64,000 bases of DNA, from assembly GCA_039180675.1 (NCBI GenBank), contig JBCDDC010000011.1, positions 67,155 through 131,154 of the forward strand, in the 5' to 3' direction. Below are positions 51,833 through 60,322 of the stretch, in pieces. Within the stretch, counting starts at the first letter, position 1, and every line of letters begins with the position of its first letter. A model generated the notes under the pieces. That model made no database searches. It was not told where the DNA came from and worked only from the letters and a program-made list of their open reading frames with translations. Source of the stretch: Thermohalobaculum sp039180675. GTDB taxonomy: Bacteria; Pseudomonadota; Alphaproteobacteria; Rhodobacterales; Rhodobacteraceae. A program made the position numbers and the translations under genes.

Positions 51833-52506
51833 CTCACACTCGCGATCTGCGGGCGGATCTCACGCAGGAGCTTCTCGCGGATCGCGCGGGCGTAGTCGTC
51901 GAATCCGTCGGCGACCTCTAGGAACGATCCCGGGCCGCGGACCACCTGGCGGTGGTAGAAGGCGACCGGGTCGTCCTTCGCCCCCGCGATCACCAGAGCG
52001 TTGATCGTGACCCCCTGGCTGGCGAGCGCCTCGGCCAGCGGGCGGGGCAGACGGCCACGGTTCGACGCGCCATCGCCCGAGACATCGATCACCCGGCGCG
52101 CGCAGCGCAGCGGGTTGGTCTGTGTCAGGCTGGCGGCGTGGAACAGCGCCTCACCGATGGCGGTGAAGGCCGCGAAGAAGCTGCGCTGCTGGGTCTCGAC
52201 AAGCTGGGCGAAGTGTTCGGCATCCTCAGCGGTGCGCAGGTGGGTCCAAGGGATCGACTGCACCTGGCTCTCGGCCCCGGACCATTGTGTGACGGTCACC
52301 ATCACACCGCCATCGGTCCAGGCGATCGCCTCGGCCACGGCAGGGTCGCGGAAGGCCGAGGCAAGCCCGCCCATCTGGAGATCAAACTCGGAATTGATGA
52401 CCGAGCGGGACACGTCCATCGCGAGCACAAGCTCCAACCCGCAGGCGGAGGCCGGCGTTGCGATCAGCCCGGCGAGGGCGGCAGCGATGGCGGGTTTGCG
52501 GATCAC
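51829..52506 (-). CDS. Secreted DUF1194 (vWA-like) protein, copy 1
   Basis: The 225-aa product begins at a GTG (52506) that overlaps the glyoxalase stop (GTGA). A signal peptide (RKPAIAAALAGLIATPASA) is followed by CGLELVLAMDVSRSVINSEFDLQ and CARRVIDVSGDGASNRGRLPRPLAE. All three copies share a cysteine right after the signal peptide and one before R.VID.SGDG, which could form a disulfide. Confidence 0.83.
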   Translation of the reverse strand: MIRKPAIAAALAGLIATPASACGLELVLAMDVSRSVINSEFDLQMGGLASAFRDPAVAEAIAWTDGGVMVTVTQWSGAESQVQSIPWTHLRTAEDAEHFAQLVETQQRSFFAAFTAIGEALFHAASLTQTNPLRCARRVIDVSGDGASNRGRLPRPLAEALASQGVTINALVIAGAKDDPVAFYHRQVVRGPGSFLEVADGFDDYARAIREKLLREIRPQIASVR

Positions 52507-52931
52507 CAGTGCCCGGTGTTCTCCATGCTGGCCCATGGCTCCTGCGGCGGGAGGGAGCCTTCTTTCTGTAAAAGCTCCACGGAAATCCCGTCGGGGGAGC
52601 GTACGAAGGCCATGCGGCCGTCGCGCGGCGGGCGGTTGATGGTGACACCGGCGTTCTGCAGCTTTTCGCACATGGCGTAGATGTCATCGACCGCGTAGGC
52701 GAGGTGGCCGAAATTGCGGCCCTCGCCGTAATCCTCGTCCGAGCCCCAGTTGTAGGTCAGCTCGATCGGGGCGTCGTGCTGGCCCGGGGGCGCGAGGAAG
52801 ACGAGGGTGAATTTGCCCGCCTCGCTGTCGACCCGGCGGATCTCCTCGAGCCCGAGCAGGTCGCAGTAGAATTTCTTGGACGCATCGATGTCCTTCACCC
52901 GGACCATGGTGTGCAGGTATTTGACGTTCAT
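52503..52931 (-). CDS. gloA: VOC family protein, lactoylglutathione lyase (glyoxalase I)-like
   Basis: Glyoxalase I isomerises the methylglyoxal-glutathione adduct. The 142-aa protein has YLHTMVRVKDIDASKKFYCDLLGL, IELTYNWGSDEDYGEGRNFGHLAYAVDD and FVRSPDGISVELLQK. The metal ligands expected in GloA (His near 6, Glu in IELTYN, His in FGHLAY, Glu in VELLQ) are all present. Its ribosome site lies in the read-through end of the DUF817 gene upstream. Confidence 0.88.
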   Translation of the reverse strand: MNVKYLHTMVRVKDIDASKKFYCDLLGLEEIRRVDSEAGKFTLVFLAPPGQHDAPIELTYNWGSDEDYGEGRNFGHLAYAVDDIYAMCEKLQNAGVTINRPPRDGRMAFVRSPDGISVELLQKEGSLPPQEPWASMENTGHW

Positions 52932-52937
52932 GGAAAT

Positions 52938-53789
52938 TCACTCCTCCTTGCGCTTCGGGCCCAGGCGTTCGCGATGGACCAGCATGACTTGGACAAGGCT
53001 GACGTAGAGCAGGAGCTACCATGAACCAGCCTTGGCGATCCCGGCCCAGTGGAAGACCGAATTGCCGGCATAGACCCAGGTGCCTGTCAGCGTGCCTATG
53101 TTCTCCGCGATCCAGAGAAACACGGTGGAGAGGCAGGCCGCAACCAAAAGCGGCATCGCATATCGGTGATCTTGCACCAGGAAAGAGATCTTGGTGCGCC
53201 AGAACAGGATCACCGTTGCGGCCATGAGAACGTAGCGCATATCCGGTCCGAAATGGTGCCAGAAGAAGTTGAGGTAGATGGCGAGACCGAGGAGCCATGT
53301 GGCCCATTCCAGCGGATAGGGGGTGAATCGTATATCGAAGATCCTGACGACCCGCGCGATGTAGCTGCCGACCGAGGCGTAGAGGAAGCCGGAGAAGAGC
53401 GGCACGCCGCCGATCTTCATCAGGCCGGGCTCCGGGTAGGCCCAGGAGCCCATCTCGAGCTTGAAGATCTCCATGACCGTGCCGGTGACGTGGAAGAGCA
53501 GGATCACCTTGGCCTCGCGCCAGCTCTCGAGCCCGAGCCAGAGGAAAAGGGCCTGGATCGAGAGCGCGCAGATCAGGAGGAAGTCATAGCGGGCAAGCGC
53601 CCAGCCGGGATCCCAGACGAGTTTGGTGACGACCAGCAGGATCAGCATCGTGCCGCCGAAAAGGCAGGCCCAACCCTGCTTCAGGACGAACATGACGAAT
53701 TCGGCGAGCGCGAATGGCAGCTGGGCTCGCATCCAATCGCCCATGCGCCGCTCGATGGGCAGTCTTTTCCGCATATTGTGGTTTTGCAT
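52938..53789 (-). pseudogene. DUF817 membrane protein with an in-frame TAG
   Basis: The intact part (53016-53789, 257 aa) has about eight helices and the DUF817 pattern (KVILLFHVTGTVMEIFKLEMGSWAYPEPG, SGFLYASVGSYIARVVRIF, FFWHHFGPDMRYVLMA). It stops at a TAG (53016-53018) right after FHWAGIAKAGSW. The same frame then runs on for 25 codons (LLLYVSLVQVMLVHRERLGP and a basic tail) to a TGA at 52938-52940, which looks like the proper last helix and C-terminus. A single base change (TAC or TAT to TAG) would explain it. The truncated protein may still be made. The family function is unknown. Confidence 0.75.
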
Positions 53790-53893
53790 TCCCGGTGGGC
53801 AAGATATGGTAGGTGCTGCGACTCACTGAGAGTAGAACAGAGCTTGCAGTCGGGTGAAAGCTGATCGATAGCAGGGGATGCAGGAGGAGAGGG

Positions 53894-54820
53894 ATGGAGG
53901 ATTTCGCAATGTCGCTTTTGAGCCAGGAGCAGCAGGCCGAGATCGATGCTCTGCGCGCGCAGGTTGAGCCGACGCGCCGCGCTGTTGCGCCCGGGATGGA
54001 GGAATGGCTCTACAAGGCCGTGCCGGTTCTGGATCACGGCTTTGTCCGGGCGATCGACTATATGGGCGACGATGCGGCGATCGTGCAGGCGGCGCGGGTC
54101 TCCTATGGTCAGGGGACCAAGAAGGCGCGGGATGATTCCGGCCTGATCCGCTATCTGATGCGCCACTGGCATTCGACGCCGTTCGAGATGTGCGAGCTGA
54201 AGCTGCATGTGAAGCTGCCGGTTTTCGTGGCGCGGCAGTGGATCCGGCACCGGACAGCGAATGTGAACGAGTATTCGGCGCGCTATTCGATCCTGGACCG
54301 GGAATTCTATATCCCGGCGCCGGAGCATCTGGCGGCGCAATCCAAGGTGAACAATCAGGGCCGGGGCGATGTGCTGGAGGGGGATGAAGCGGCGCGCGTG
54401 CTGGAGATGCTCAAGAGCGATGCGGGCCGGTCCTATGACCATTACGAGCAGATGCTCTCGACCGAGGGGCAGGACGGGCTGGCGCGGGAGCTGGCGCGGA
54501 TGAACCTGCCCATGAACATCTATACGCAGTGGTATTGGAAAGTGGATCTGCACAATCTCTTCCACTTCCTGCGGCTGCGCGCCGATGCCCATGCGCAGTA
54601 TGAGATCCGGATCTATGCCGATGCGATCTGCGAGATGGTGAAGGACTGGGTCCCCGCCGCCTATGGCGCGTTCGAGGATTACCGGCTGGGCGCGGTCCAG
54701 TTCTCGGCCAAGGGCATGGCGGCGCTGCGCCGGATGCTGGCAGGTGAGCAGATGGACGCCGAGAAGGCCGGGATGAGCCCTGGCGAATGGCGGGAGCTGG
54801 AGGCCGCGCTGAAAGGCTGA
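53894..54820 (+). CDS. thyX: Flavin-dependent thymidylate synthase
   Basis: ThyX makes dTMP from dUMP using methylene-tetrahydrofolate, NADPH and FAD. The 308-aa protein has the ThyX motif RHRTANVNEYSARYS (RHRxxSxNExSxRY-like, with Ala for the first Ser), VRQARVSYGQ-type and HWHSTPFEMCELKLHVKLPVFVARQW segments. GGAGGAGAGG precedes the first ATG; a second start 15 bases later is possible. No thyA is seen in this window. Confidence 0.93.
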   Translation: MEDFAMSLLSQEQQAEIDALRAQVEPTRRAVAPGMEEWLYKAVPVLDHGFVRAIDYMGDDAAIVQAARVSYGQGTKKARDDSGLIRYLMRHWHSTPFEMCELKLHVKLPVFVARQWIRHRTANVNEYSARYSILDREFYIPAPEHLAAQSKVNNQGRGDVLEGDEAARVLEMLKSDAGRSYDHYEQMLSTEGQDGLARELARMNLPMNIYTQWYWKVDLHNLFHFLRLRADAHAQYEIRIYADAICEMVKDWVPAAYGAFEDYRLGAVQFSAKGMAALRRMLAGEQMDAEKAGMSPGEWRELEAALKG

Positions 54821-54915
54821 CCGCACTCGATCACTGGTGCGGCCACGCCAGATCGCCCTTGCCGACGGTTGCAGTGCAGCGATATCTACCTCAGTGGGGT
54901 GATCGAGGCCGGGCC

Positions 54916-55491
54916 ATGAGCGATCTGGAAGAGCGACGTCAGCGCGAGCGTGAGCTCAAGCAGAAGCGCGACCGCTCCCGCGAGAGCGGGAAGCGCCGCC
55001 GCCGGTCCAACCGGTTCAAGCCGAAACCCCTTATGTTTTCGGCCCGTTTCCTGGGCGGGATCATGGTGCTCGCCGCCACTTTCCTTTCGCTGCAGACGGC
55101 GATCACCCACGCCCCGCGCGAGCGGATGTTCGCCTCTGACGGGTTGCGCGTGCTGGGTACCGTCGAGGAGCGGTTTCTGGAGGAGCGCAGCATCGACCTG
55201 GTGCTTCTCGAGATCGAGCGCAGGCCGCGGCGCATGCTGACGGTCGCCTATCAGAGCCTTGCCGGGCCGCGCCGGTTCACCTCGGAGGTCTCGGAAGAGG
55301 TCTACGAGAGGGAGAGCGTCGGCGACCGTATCCGGGTCGAATACGTGCTCAGCCAGACGGGCATGGAGCGGCTTCCGAGAGCGCAGGCGTCGACGCCTGT
55401 CGGGTTCTTCCTGATCTATGCCGCGATCGGAGCCACGGGGCTGGTGCTGTTCCTCTTCGGCCCGGTGTTCTGGCGGGGACGCTATTTCTGA
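54916..55491 (+). CDS. Membrane protein with DUF3592-like domain
   Basis: The 191-aa protein starts with a very basic, coiled-coil-like stretch (MSDLEERRQRERELKQKRD...KRRRRSNRFKPK). It then has a transmembrane helix (about 40-60), an extracytoplasmic beta-rich domain (LRVLGTVEERF...YQSLAGPRRFTSEVSEEVYERESVGDRIRVEYV) and a second helix near 165-185. This layout fits DUF3592-type proteins, which is a tentative reading. The ATG at 54916 follows the thyX stop by 95 bp. Confidence 0.6.
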   Translation: MSDLEERRQRERELKQKRDRSRESGKRRRRSNRFKPKPLMFSARFLGGIMVLAATFLSLQTAITHAPRERMFASDGLRVLGTVEERFLEERSIDLVLLEIERRPRRMLTVAYQSLAGPRRFTSEVSEEVYERESVGDRIRVEYVLSQTGMERLPRAQASTPVGFFLIYAAIGATGLVLFLFGPVFWRGRYF

Positions 55492-55568
55492 AGGGGACTC
55501 GCCTTCTGAAGGGGACTCGCCGCCCCGCCCCGGCCCGGCTAAGCTGACCGGGCAAGGAGGGACCCGGC

Positions 55569-56588
55569 ATGGATATCTACGCGCTTGATCCGAAGCCGCT
55601 GGAGACCGCGCCCTTCGGCGCCCTGATCGCGGGCGCGGATGTCCCGGATCTGCTGGAGGCGGGTACGGCCCTTTCCGATCTGCTCGACCGGTCGGGCGGA
55701 TTGCTGGTGCTGCGCGGGATGGTGGGGCTAAAGGAAGACCCGGAGGCTTTCGTGAGGCTCGCGGCTCTGTTTGGGCCGGAGGTCGAGAATATCCGCGAGA
55801 CGCTGACGGCGGAGCGGTTCTTCCATCCCGATCACGCGTGCATCCTGAAACTCTCGAACCAACCGCCGGTGAGCCACCCGCCGCCGCCGGCGCCCGATCG
55901 GCTGGCGGATGGTGCGCTGGACGTGCGTCACCCGCAGCAGACCAACTGGCACACGGATCAGAGCTATCGCCGGCCGCCGCCGGATGTCACCCTGCTCTTC
56001 GGTGTGACCTGTCCGCCGCCGGATCAGGGGCAGACGCTGTTTGCCGACTGCAAGGCGGCCTTCGACGCGCTCGATGCCGGGGAGCAGGCCCGGCTGCGCG
56101 ATCTCGTCGGCCTGCACGCGCCGCGTTGGATCGGGCGCACGCCCGAGGATGTGCGCGCCGGACGGCCGCCGCTGGAGGTCCTGCCGCATCAGCGCCCACA
56201 GCCCCAGCCGCTGGTCCGCGTGCATCCGGGCACAGGGCGGGAGACGCTCTATCTCTGCCAGCTCGACCAGATGGATTGTGTCGACGGCCCGATCCCGGGG
56301 CTCGGCCACGGCCCGGAGAGCGAGGGGGCCGCGCTGATCGAGAGGCTGCTGCGCCACATCACCCAGCCGCGCTTTGTCTATGTGCATGAGTGGTGCGAGG
56401 GGGATGTGATCATCGCCGACAACCGCTGCCTGCTGCATTGCGCGACCTGGTATGACGCCGACACCCACCCGCGCGAGATGTGGCGTTGCACGGTGATGGG
56501 CAACCCGGGCGAGGCCTATCGCGGCGAGGGGAAAAGCTGGCTGCCGCCCGAAGGCGTGGCGGTGATGCAGGGCATGGAAGGCGCCTGA
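55569..56588 (+). CDS. TauD/TfdA-family 2-oxoglutarate dioxygenase
   Basis: The 339-aa protein has the Fe(II) facial triad HxD...H: NWHTDQSYR (about 135) and DNRCLLHCATWYD (about 285-297), followed by the 2OG-binding Arg region EMWRCTVMG. Family members hydroxylate taurine, chlorophenoxy acids and, importantly, gamma-butyrobetaine or trimethyllysine. The substrate is unknown. It lies 19 kb from the carnitine region and has its own transcript. AGGAGGG precedes the ATG. Confidence 0.83.
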   Translation: MDIYALDPKPLETAPFGALIAGADVPDLLEAGTALSDLLDRSGGLLVLRGMVGLKEDPEAFVRLAALFGPEVENIRETLTAERFFHPDHACILKLSNQPPVSHPPPPAPDRLADGALDVRHPQQTNWHTDQSYRRPPPDVTLLFGVTCPPPDQGQTLFADCKAAFDALDAGEQARLRDLVGLHAPRWIGRTPEDVRAGRPPLEVLPHQRPQPQPLVRVHPGTGRETLYLCQLDQMDCVDGPIPGLGHGPESEGAALIERLLRHITQPRFVYVHEWCEGDVIIADNRCLLHCATWYDADTHPREMWRCTVMGNPGEAYRGEGKSWLPPEGVAVMQGMEGA

Positions 56589-56688
56589 GCAATTTTCCCA
56601 CGCTGCCACCTTTCGCGCCCGGCAGTGCGATTCTGTGATAGGCTGCCCGGGTCGTGGGTGCTTACCTTATCTCCGTTAGGGTGCGATT

Positions 56689-58692
56689 GTGACGAAGCAG
56701 TTTGATCCGCCCGCTCCGGGCAGTGATCGGGAAGCGCGTCTGGCCGACCAGATACGCGAGTGGCATGCTTTTGCCAAATCCGCCCGCGACTGGCTGTGGA
56801 CCTGCGATGCGCAAGGCCGCTTCACCTATATCTCTGAGCAGTTCCGCGAGATCTGTGGCGAGAGCCCGGATGTCTATTACGGGAAGACCCTCGACGATGT
56901 GGTTCTGCGCTATCTCGACCAGGAGGAAGCCGACCGGATCCTTGCCGATATCGCGCTGCGCAAACCCTTCCGCGACCTGGTGTTCGAGCGCCGGGTGGCG
57001 GATGGGCGCAGGCTATGGATGCGGGCGAGCGGGGTGCCGAGCTTCGATGCCGATGGCAATTTCACCGGCTATCGGGGTGCTGGCAGCGACCTGACCGAGT
57101 TCGTGGAGACGTGGGAGCGGCGCAACCGGCTGGCGCGGATGCTGCACTCGGCCCCCTTCGGCATGATGCTGGTCGACCAGAACATGCGCATCCAACTGAT
57201 CAACGCGGTGCTTCTGGATTTCATCAAGACCTTCCTGCCGAGCGTGACCGTGGGCTCGACCTTCGAGGAGTTCCTGCGCGCCGGGATCGTCGCAGGGTTC
57301 GTCGATACCATGGGCGAGGAGATCGACCTCTACGTCGCGCGCCGGGTGTCGGAGATCCTGACCGGGCCGAGCGTGGTCGAGCGCCAGCACATGGGCGGCA
57401 GCTATGAGATCCGCTCTCACCTTTTGCCGGACGGCTCCATCCTGTTCTACTTCGTCGACATCACCGAGCAGAAGCAGATGCGTGAGCGGGTGATGCATGC
57501 CCAGCGGATCGAGGCGATGGGGCACCTGACCGCGGGCATCGCGCATGATTTCAACAATCTGATGGAAGTGATCCTGGGCAGTCTGGAGCTGCTGCGGTCC
57601 GATCCGAAGTCGGAGGATGCCGGGGATCTGATCGAGATGGCGATGCGCGCGACCGAGCGGGGGGCGCAGCTGACCGGGCAGCTTCTCTGCTTCAGCGGCG
57701 AGGCGACCCTGTCGCCGCGCCTGGTGCGGCCCGGCGATCTGATCCGCAAGATCGAGCCCCGCCTGCGGCAGGCCCTGACGCCGGGCGTGTCGATGGAGCT
57801 GGAGCTGGAGGACAAGCTCCTCTGCACCTGGATGGACCCGCGCCAGTTCGAGGCGGCGCTCACCAACCTCGTCCGCAACGCCTGTGATGCGATGCCTGAG
57901 GGCGGGCGGCTGACCATCGCGGCGGCGAACCGCGAGGGTGGAATGGTCTGTGGCGAATGGCCGAACGCCCCCGCGATGTCGGAGGCGCATGTCACGGTCA
58001 CCATCGCGGATACGGGCGCGGGCATGGATACCGAACTGCGCGAGAAGGCGCTGGAGCCGTTCTTCACCACCAAGGAAGTGGGCGAGGGATCGGGCCTCGG
58101 CCTCTCGATGGTGCATGGCTTCGTGCAGCAGTCGAGCGGCAAGATCAGTATCGAGTCCGTCGAGGGGGAGGGCACGACCGTGCGACTTTGTTTCCCGGGC
58201 TTCGAGGAGCGCCGCGCGGCCCCGGCCTATGGCGGGCTGGAGCCGCAAAGCGATGAGCCCGGTGCCGCCCATATTCTGGTGGTCGAAGATACCGACGACG
58301 TGCGCCACGTGATCCGGCGGCAGCTGGAGCGGGAGGGCTATCGCGTCACCGAAGCGGTTGCCGGAAGCGAGGCGATGGAACTGCTGGCAGATGACCAGAG
58401 CATCGACCTGATGCTGAGCGATGTGGTCATGCCGGGCGATCTGCAGGGGCCGGAGCTGGTGCGCCGCGCCCGGGAGCTCCGCCCCGATCTCCGCACGGTT
58501 CTGATGTCGGGATACCCGCGCTCCTCGGTCGATCAGGACGATCCGCTGCCCGAGGACACGCGGCTTCTGGCGAAACCGATGAGCAATCGCGAGCTTCTGA
58601 TCGCGATCGCCGAGATCCTGAGCCAGAGGCCGGTTGCGACGGGTCGGGCCTCAGGGCACGTTGAAGATGCACGTCCCGACAAAGAGACATAA
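56689..58692 (+). CDS. Cytosolic PAS-PAS hybrid sensor histidine kinase
   Basis: The 667-aa protein has no transmembrane helices. Order: PAS 1 (about 35-140, FTYISEQFREICGES), PAS 2 (150-260, MMLVDQNMRIQLINAVLLDF), HisKA with the phospho-His at about 286 (AGIAHDFNNLMEVI), HATPase (about 380-500: N-box LTNLVRNACDAMPEGG, DTGAGMD, EPFFTTKEVGEGSGLGLSM) and a C-terminal receiver (about 520-640: HILVVEDTDDV, phospho-acceptor in LMLSDVVMPGD, K in LLAKPM). It probably starts at the GTG at 56689. No partner regulator gene is adjacent. The signal is unknown. Confidence 0.9.
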   Translation: MTKQFDPPAPGSDREARLADQIREWHAFAKSARDWLWTCDAQGRFTYISEQFREICGESPDVYYGKTLDDVVLRYLDQEEADRILADIALRKPFRDLVFERRVADGRRLWMRASGVPSFDADGNFTGYRGAGSDLTEFVETWERRNRLARMLHSAPFGMMLVDQNMRIQLINAVLLDFIKTFLPSVTVGSTFEEFLRAGIVAGFVDTMGEEIDLYVARRVSEILTGPSVVERQHMGGSYEIRSHLLPDGSILFYFVDITEQKQMRERVMHAQRIEAMGHLTAGIAHDFNNLMEVILGSLELLRSDPKSEDAGDLIEMAMRATERGAQLTGQLLCFSGEATLSPRLVRPGDLIRKIEPRLRQALTPGVSMELELEDKLLCTWMDPRQFEAALTNLVRNACDAMPEGGRLTIAAANREGGMVCGEWPNAPAMSEAHVTVTIADTGAGMDTELREKALEPFFTTKEVGEGSGLGLSMVHGFVQQSSGKISIESVEGEGTTVRLCFPGFEERRAAPAYGGLEPQSDEPGAAHILVVEDTDDVRHVIRRQLEREGYRVTEAVAGSEAMELLADDQSIDLMLSDVVMPGDLQGPELVRRARELRPDLRTVLMSGYPRSSVDQDDPLPEDTRLLAKPMSNRELLIAIAEILSQRPVATGRASGHVEDARPDKET

Positions 58693-58708
58693 GAAACGGA
58701 CCCTCGCC

Positions 58709-59110
58709 ATGCGCACTTTCCTCGCTGCCCTTGCCCTGACACTTGCCGCCGGTGCGGCCTCGGCCAATCCCTGCGGCTTTCCCGAAGCCGTGCGGCTGGT
58801 GGTGAAGGGCTATCCGATCGGGGGCACGGCAGTCCCGGCAGAGCAGCGCGAGCGCCTGTCGAAGTTCGCCGAGACCGCGAAGGACCGTTTCGAGATCTGC
58901 GTCTTCGCCCAGGTCGACAAGACCGGTTCGGATGCTGCAAACCAGCGGGTCGCCGAGGGCCGGGCGCAGGGGGTGGTCAACTATCTGGTCAATCAGGGCG
59001 TGCCGGCGCGGTACATCGAGGTGGCTAAGCAGGAGGAGGCGCTGACCTTTTTCGGCCTCCTGCCCGACAATCAGGATGACGACCGGCGCGTCGTGGTCAC
59101 CCACGACTGA
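58709..59110 (+). CDS. Secreted OmpA-like domain protein
   Basis: The 133-aa product has a signal peptide (MRTFLAALALTLAAGAASA) and an OmpA-like peptidoglycan-binding fold: FEICVFAQVDKTGSDAANQRVAEGRAQGVVNYLVNQGVPARYIEVAKQEE and DDDRRVVV. Compared with classical OmpA domains the Asp in the DxxG motif is kept (VDKTGS). It starts 16 bp after the histidine kinase gene, so may share its transcript. Confidence 0.78.
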   Translation: MRTFLAALALTLAAGAASANPCGFPEAVRLVVKGYPIGGTAVPAEQRERLSKFAETAKDRFEICVFAQVDKTGSDAANQRVAEGRAQGVVNYLVNQGVPARYIEVAKQEEALTFFGLLPDNQDDDRRVVVTHD

Positions 59111-59120
59111 CGCGGGTCTT

Positions 59121-59876
59121 TCAACCCAGCAACGTGCGGATCAGCTCCTTGCAGGCGGCGCCTGTGCGCCCGTCGCCATCGAGCCTGCCGGTCCAGCCTG
59201 ATACCGACAGGGCGACGATATCGTTGGCGGCGGCGAACCGGCGGCACCCGGCGACCGTGACGGCTACCGAGGGCCCGCCCGGGACCGGATAGTTGAACGC
59301 GGCGACCTCATCGGCCGACAGCACGTCGACATCGAGGTGGACATAGACCGGGCCATCGATTTTGAGCTCTGCCAGGCCCTCGATGTCGATGTGATGGAGG
59401 CCTGAGGCATCGACCGCCTCACGCTCCAGTGGGTCGAGGTCGCGCCCGTCGACGAGCCAGATCCTCTCTTCCGGAAAGGGCGCGAGGCCAACCTCCTCGC
59501 ACATCCATTGCGGGCCGCGGCCCGCCATCATCGCCAGCGGCATGCCGCCGAGGAACTGGCTGGGCGAGGTCTCGGGCGTGTTGAAATCGCCATGGGCGTC
59601 GATCCAGATGAGCGCCGGTTCCGTCCCTGCCGCGCGCAGGCCCGCGAGCACCGGGATCGCTGCGCAGCAATCGCCTGCGAGCGAGACCGGGCGCGCGCCC
59701 TCGCGCATCTGGTCGCGCACGAAGTCGCGGATCGGCCGATGCACCTTGCCCAGGCTCTCCGCGCTTCGATCCGCGATCACGTGGGCGTTCTCCACAGCAT
59801 CGGTCGGGGCGGCGGCGGCGAGGGCGGGTTCGGGGATCTCGAAGAACTGCGGTGTTAAAATCCATTGATCGTTCAT
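59121..59876 (-). CDS. Divergent arginase/agmatinase-family protein
   Basis: The ureohydrolase family hydrolyses guanidino groups with two manganese ions. This 251-aa protein keeps the fold landmarks but not all ligands: SLAGDCCAAIPV replaces the usual GGDHS, WIDAHGDFNTPETSPS keeps DAHxD, and YVHLDVDVLSADEVAAF resembles DxDxxDP with a changed end. The first metal ligand (His) is therefore Cys. It might use one metal, act on another substrate, or be non-catalytic. It is convergent with the OmpA-like gene and divergent from the ArsC-like gene. Confidence 0.75.
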   Translation of the reverse strand: MNDQWILTPQFFEIPEPALAAAAPTDAVENAHVIADRSAESLGKVHRPIRDFVRDQMREGARPVSLAGDCCAAIPVLAGLRAAGTEPALIWIDAHGDFNTPETSPSQFLGGMPLAMMAGRGPQWMCEEVGLAPFPEERIWLVDGRDLDPLEREAVDASGLHHIDIEGLAELKIDGPVYVHLDVDVLSADEVAAFNYPVPGGPSVAVTVAGCRRFAAANDIVALSVSGWTGRLDGDGRTGAACKELIRTLLG

Positions 59877-59945
59877 GGCGCGTTTCTTACACGGGGGTCG
59901 GCCGGGTTCAATGCTCTCCTGGCGTCAATCTCACAGGGGCAGGCG

Positions 59946-60287
59946 ATGCGGTTCTACGGGCTCAAGACATGCGATACCTGCAAGAAGGCGCTGAAAGCGC
60001 TGGAGGGTGCGGGCAAGGCCCCCGAGGTGGTCGATGTGCGCGCTGACGGGGTGGCGCGGGACGCGCTGGCCGGGTGGCTGGCGGCGCTTGGCCCGGAGGT
60101 TCTGGTCAACACGCGATCGACCACCTGGCGCGGGCTGGATGATGCTGAGCGGTCGAAGGCGTCGACGGCGGAGGGTGCGCTCGATCTGCTGCTCGCCCAT
60201 CCGACGCTGATGAAGCGCCCGGTGATCGTCGATGGCGATCAGGTCCATGTCGGCTGGACGAAGGCCGTGCAGGACGCAGTGCTCTAG
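59946..60287 (+). CDS. ArsC/Spx-family thioredoxin-fold protein
   Basis: The 113-aa protein starts MRFYGLKTCDTCKKALKAL with the Cys-x-x-Cys of the ArsC/Spx/YffB family and continues VVDVRADG, LVNTRSTTWRGLDD and LMKRPVIVDGDQVHVGW, which resembles YffB-type proteins more than arsenate reductases. No arsenic genes are near. The ATG at 59946 is the family start. Confidence 0.83.
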   Translation: MRFYGLKTCDTCKKALKALEGAGKAPEVVDVRADGVARDALAGWLAALGPEVLVNTRSTTWRGLDDAERSKASTAEGALDLLLAHPTLMKRPVIVDGDQVHVGWTKAVQDAVL

Positions 60288-60322
60288 GCGCTGCGCCCTG
60301 CAGGCGGTGATCGCCGGTCCGG

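Noticed and set aside
50487..52506. The DUF1194 triplet as a repeat array or CRISPR-like structure
   Set aside because: The similarity is at protein level between full genes; there are no short identical repeats with spacers. I saw no CRISPR array anywhere in the window.
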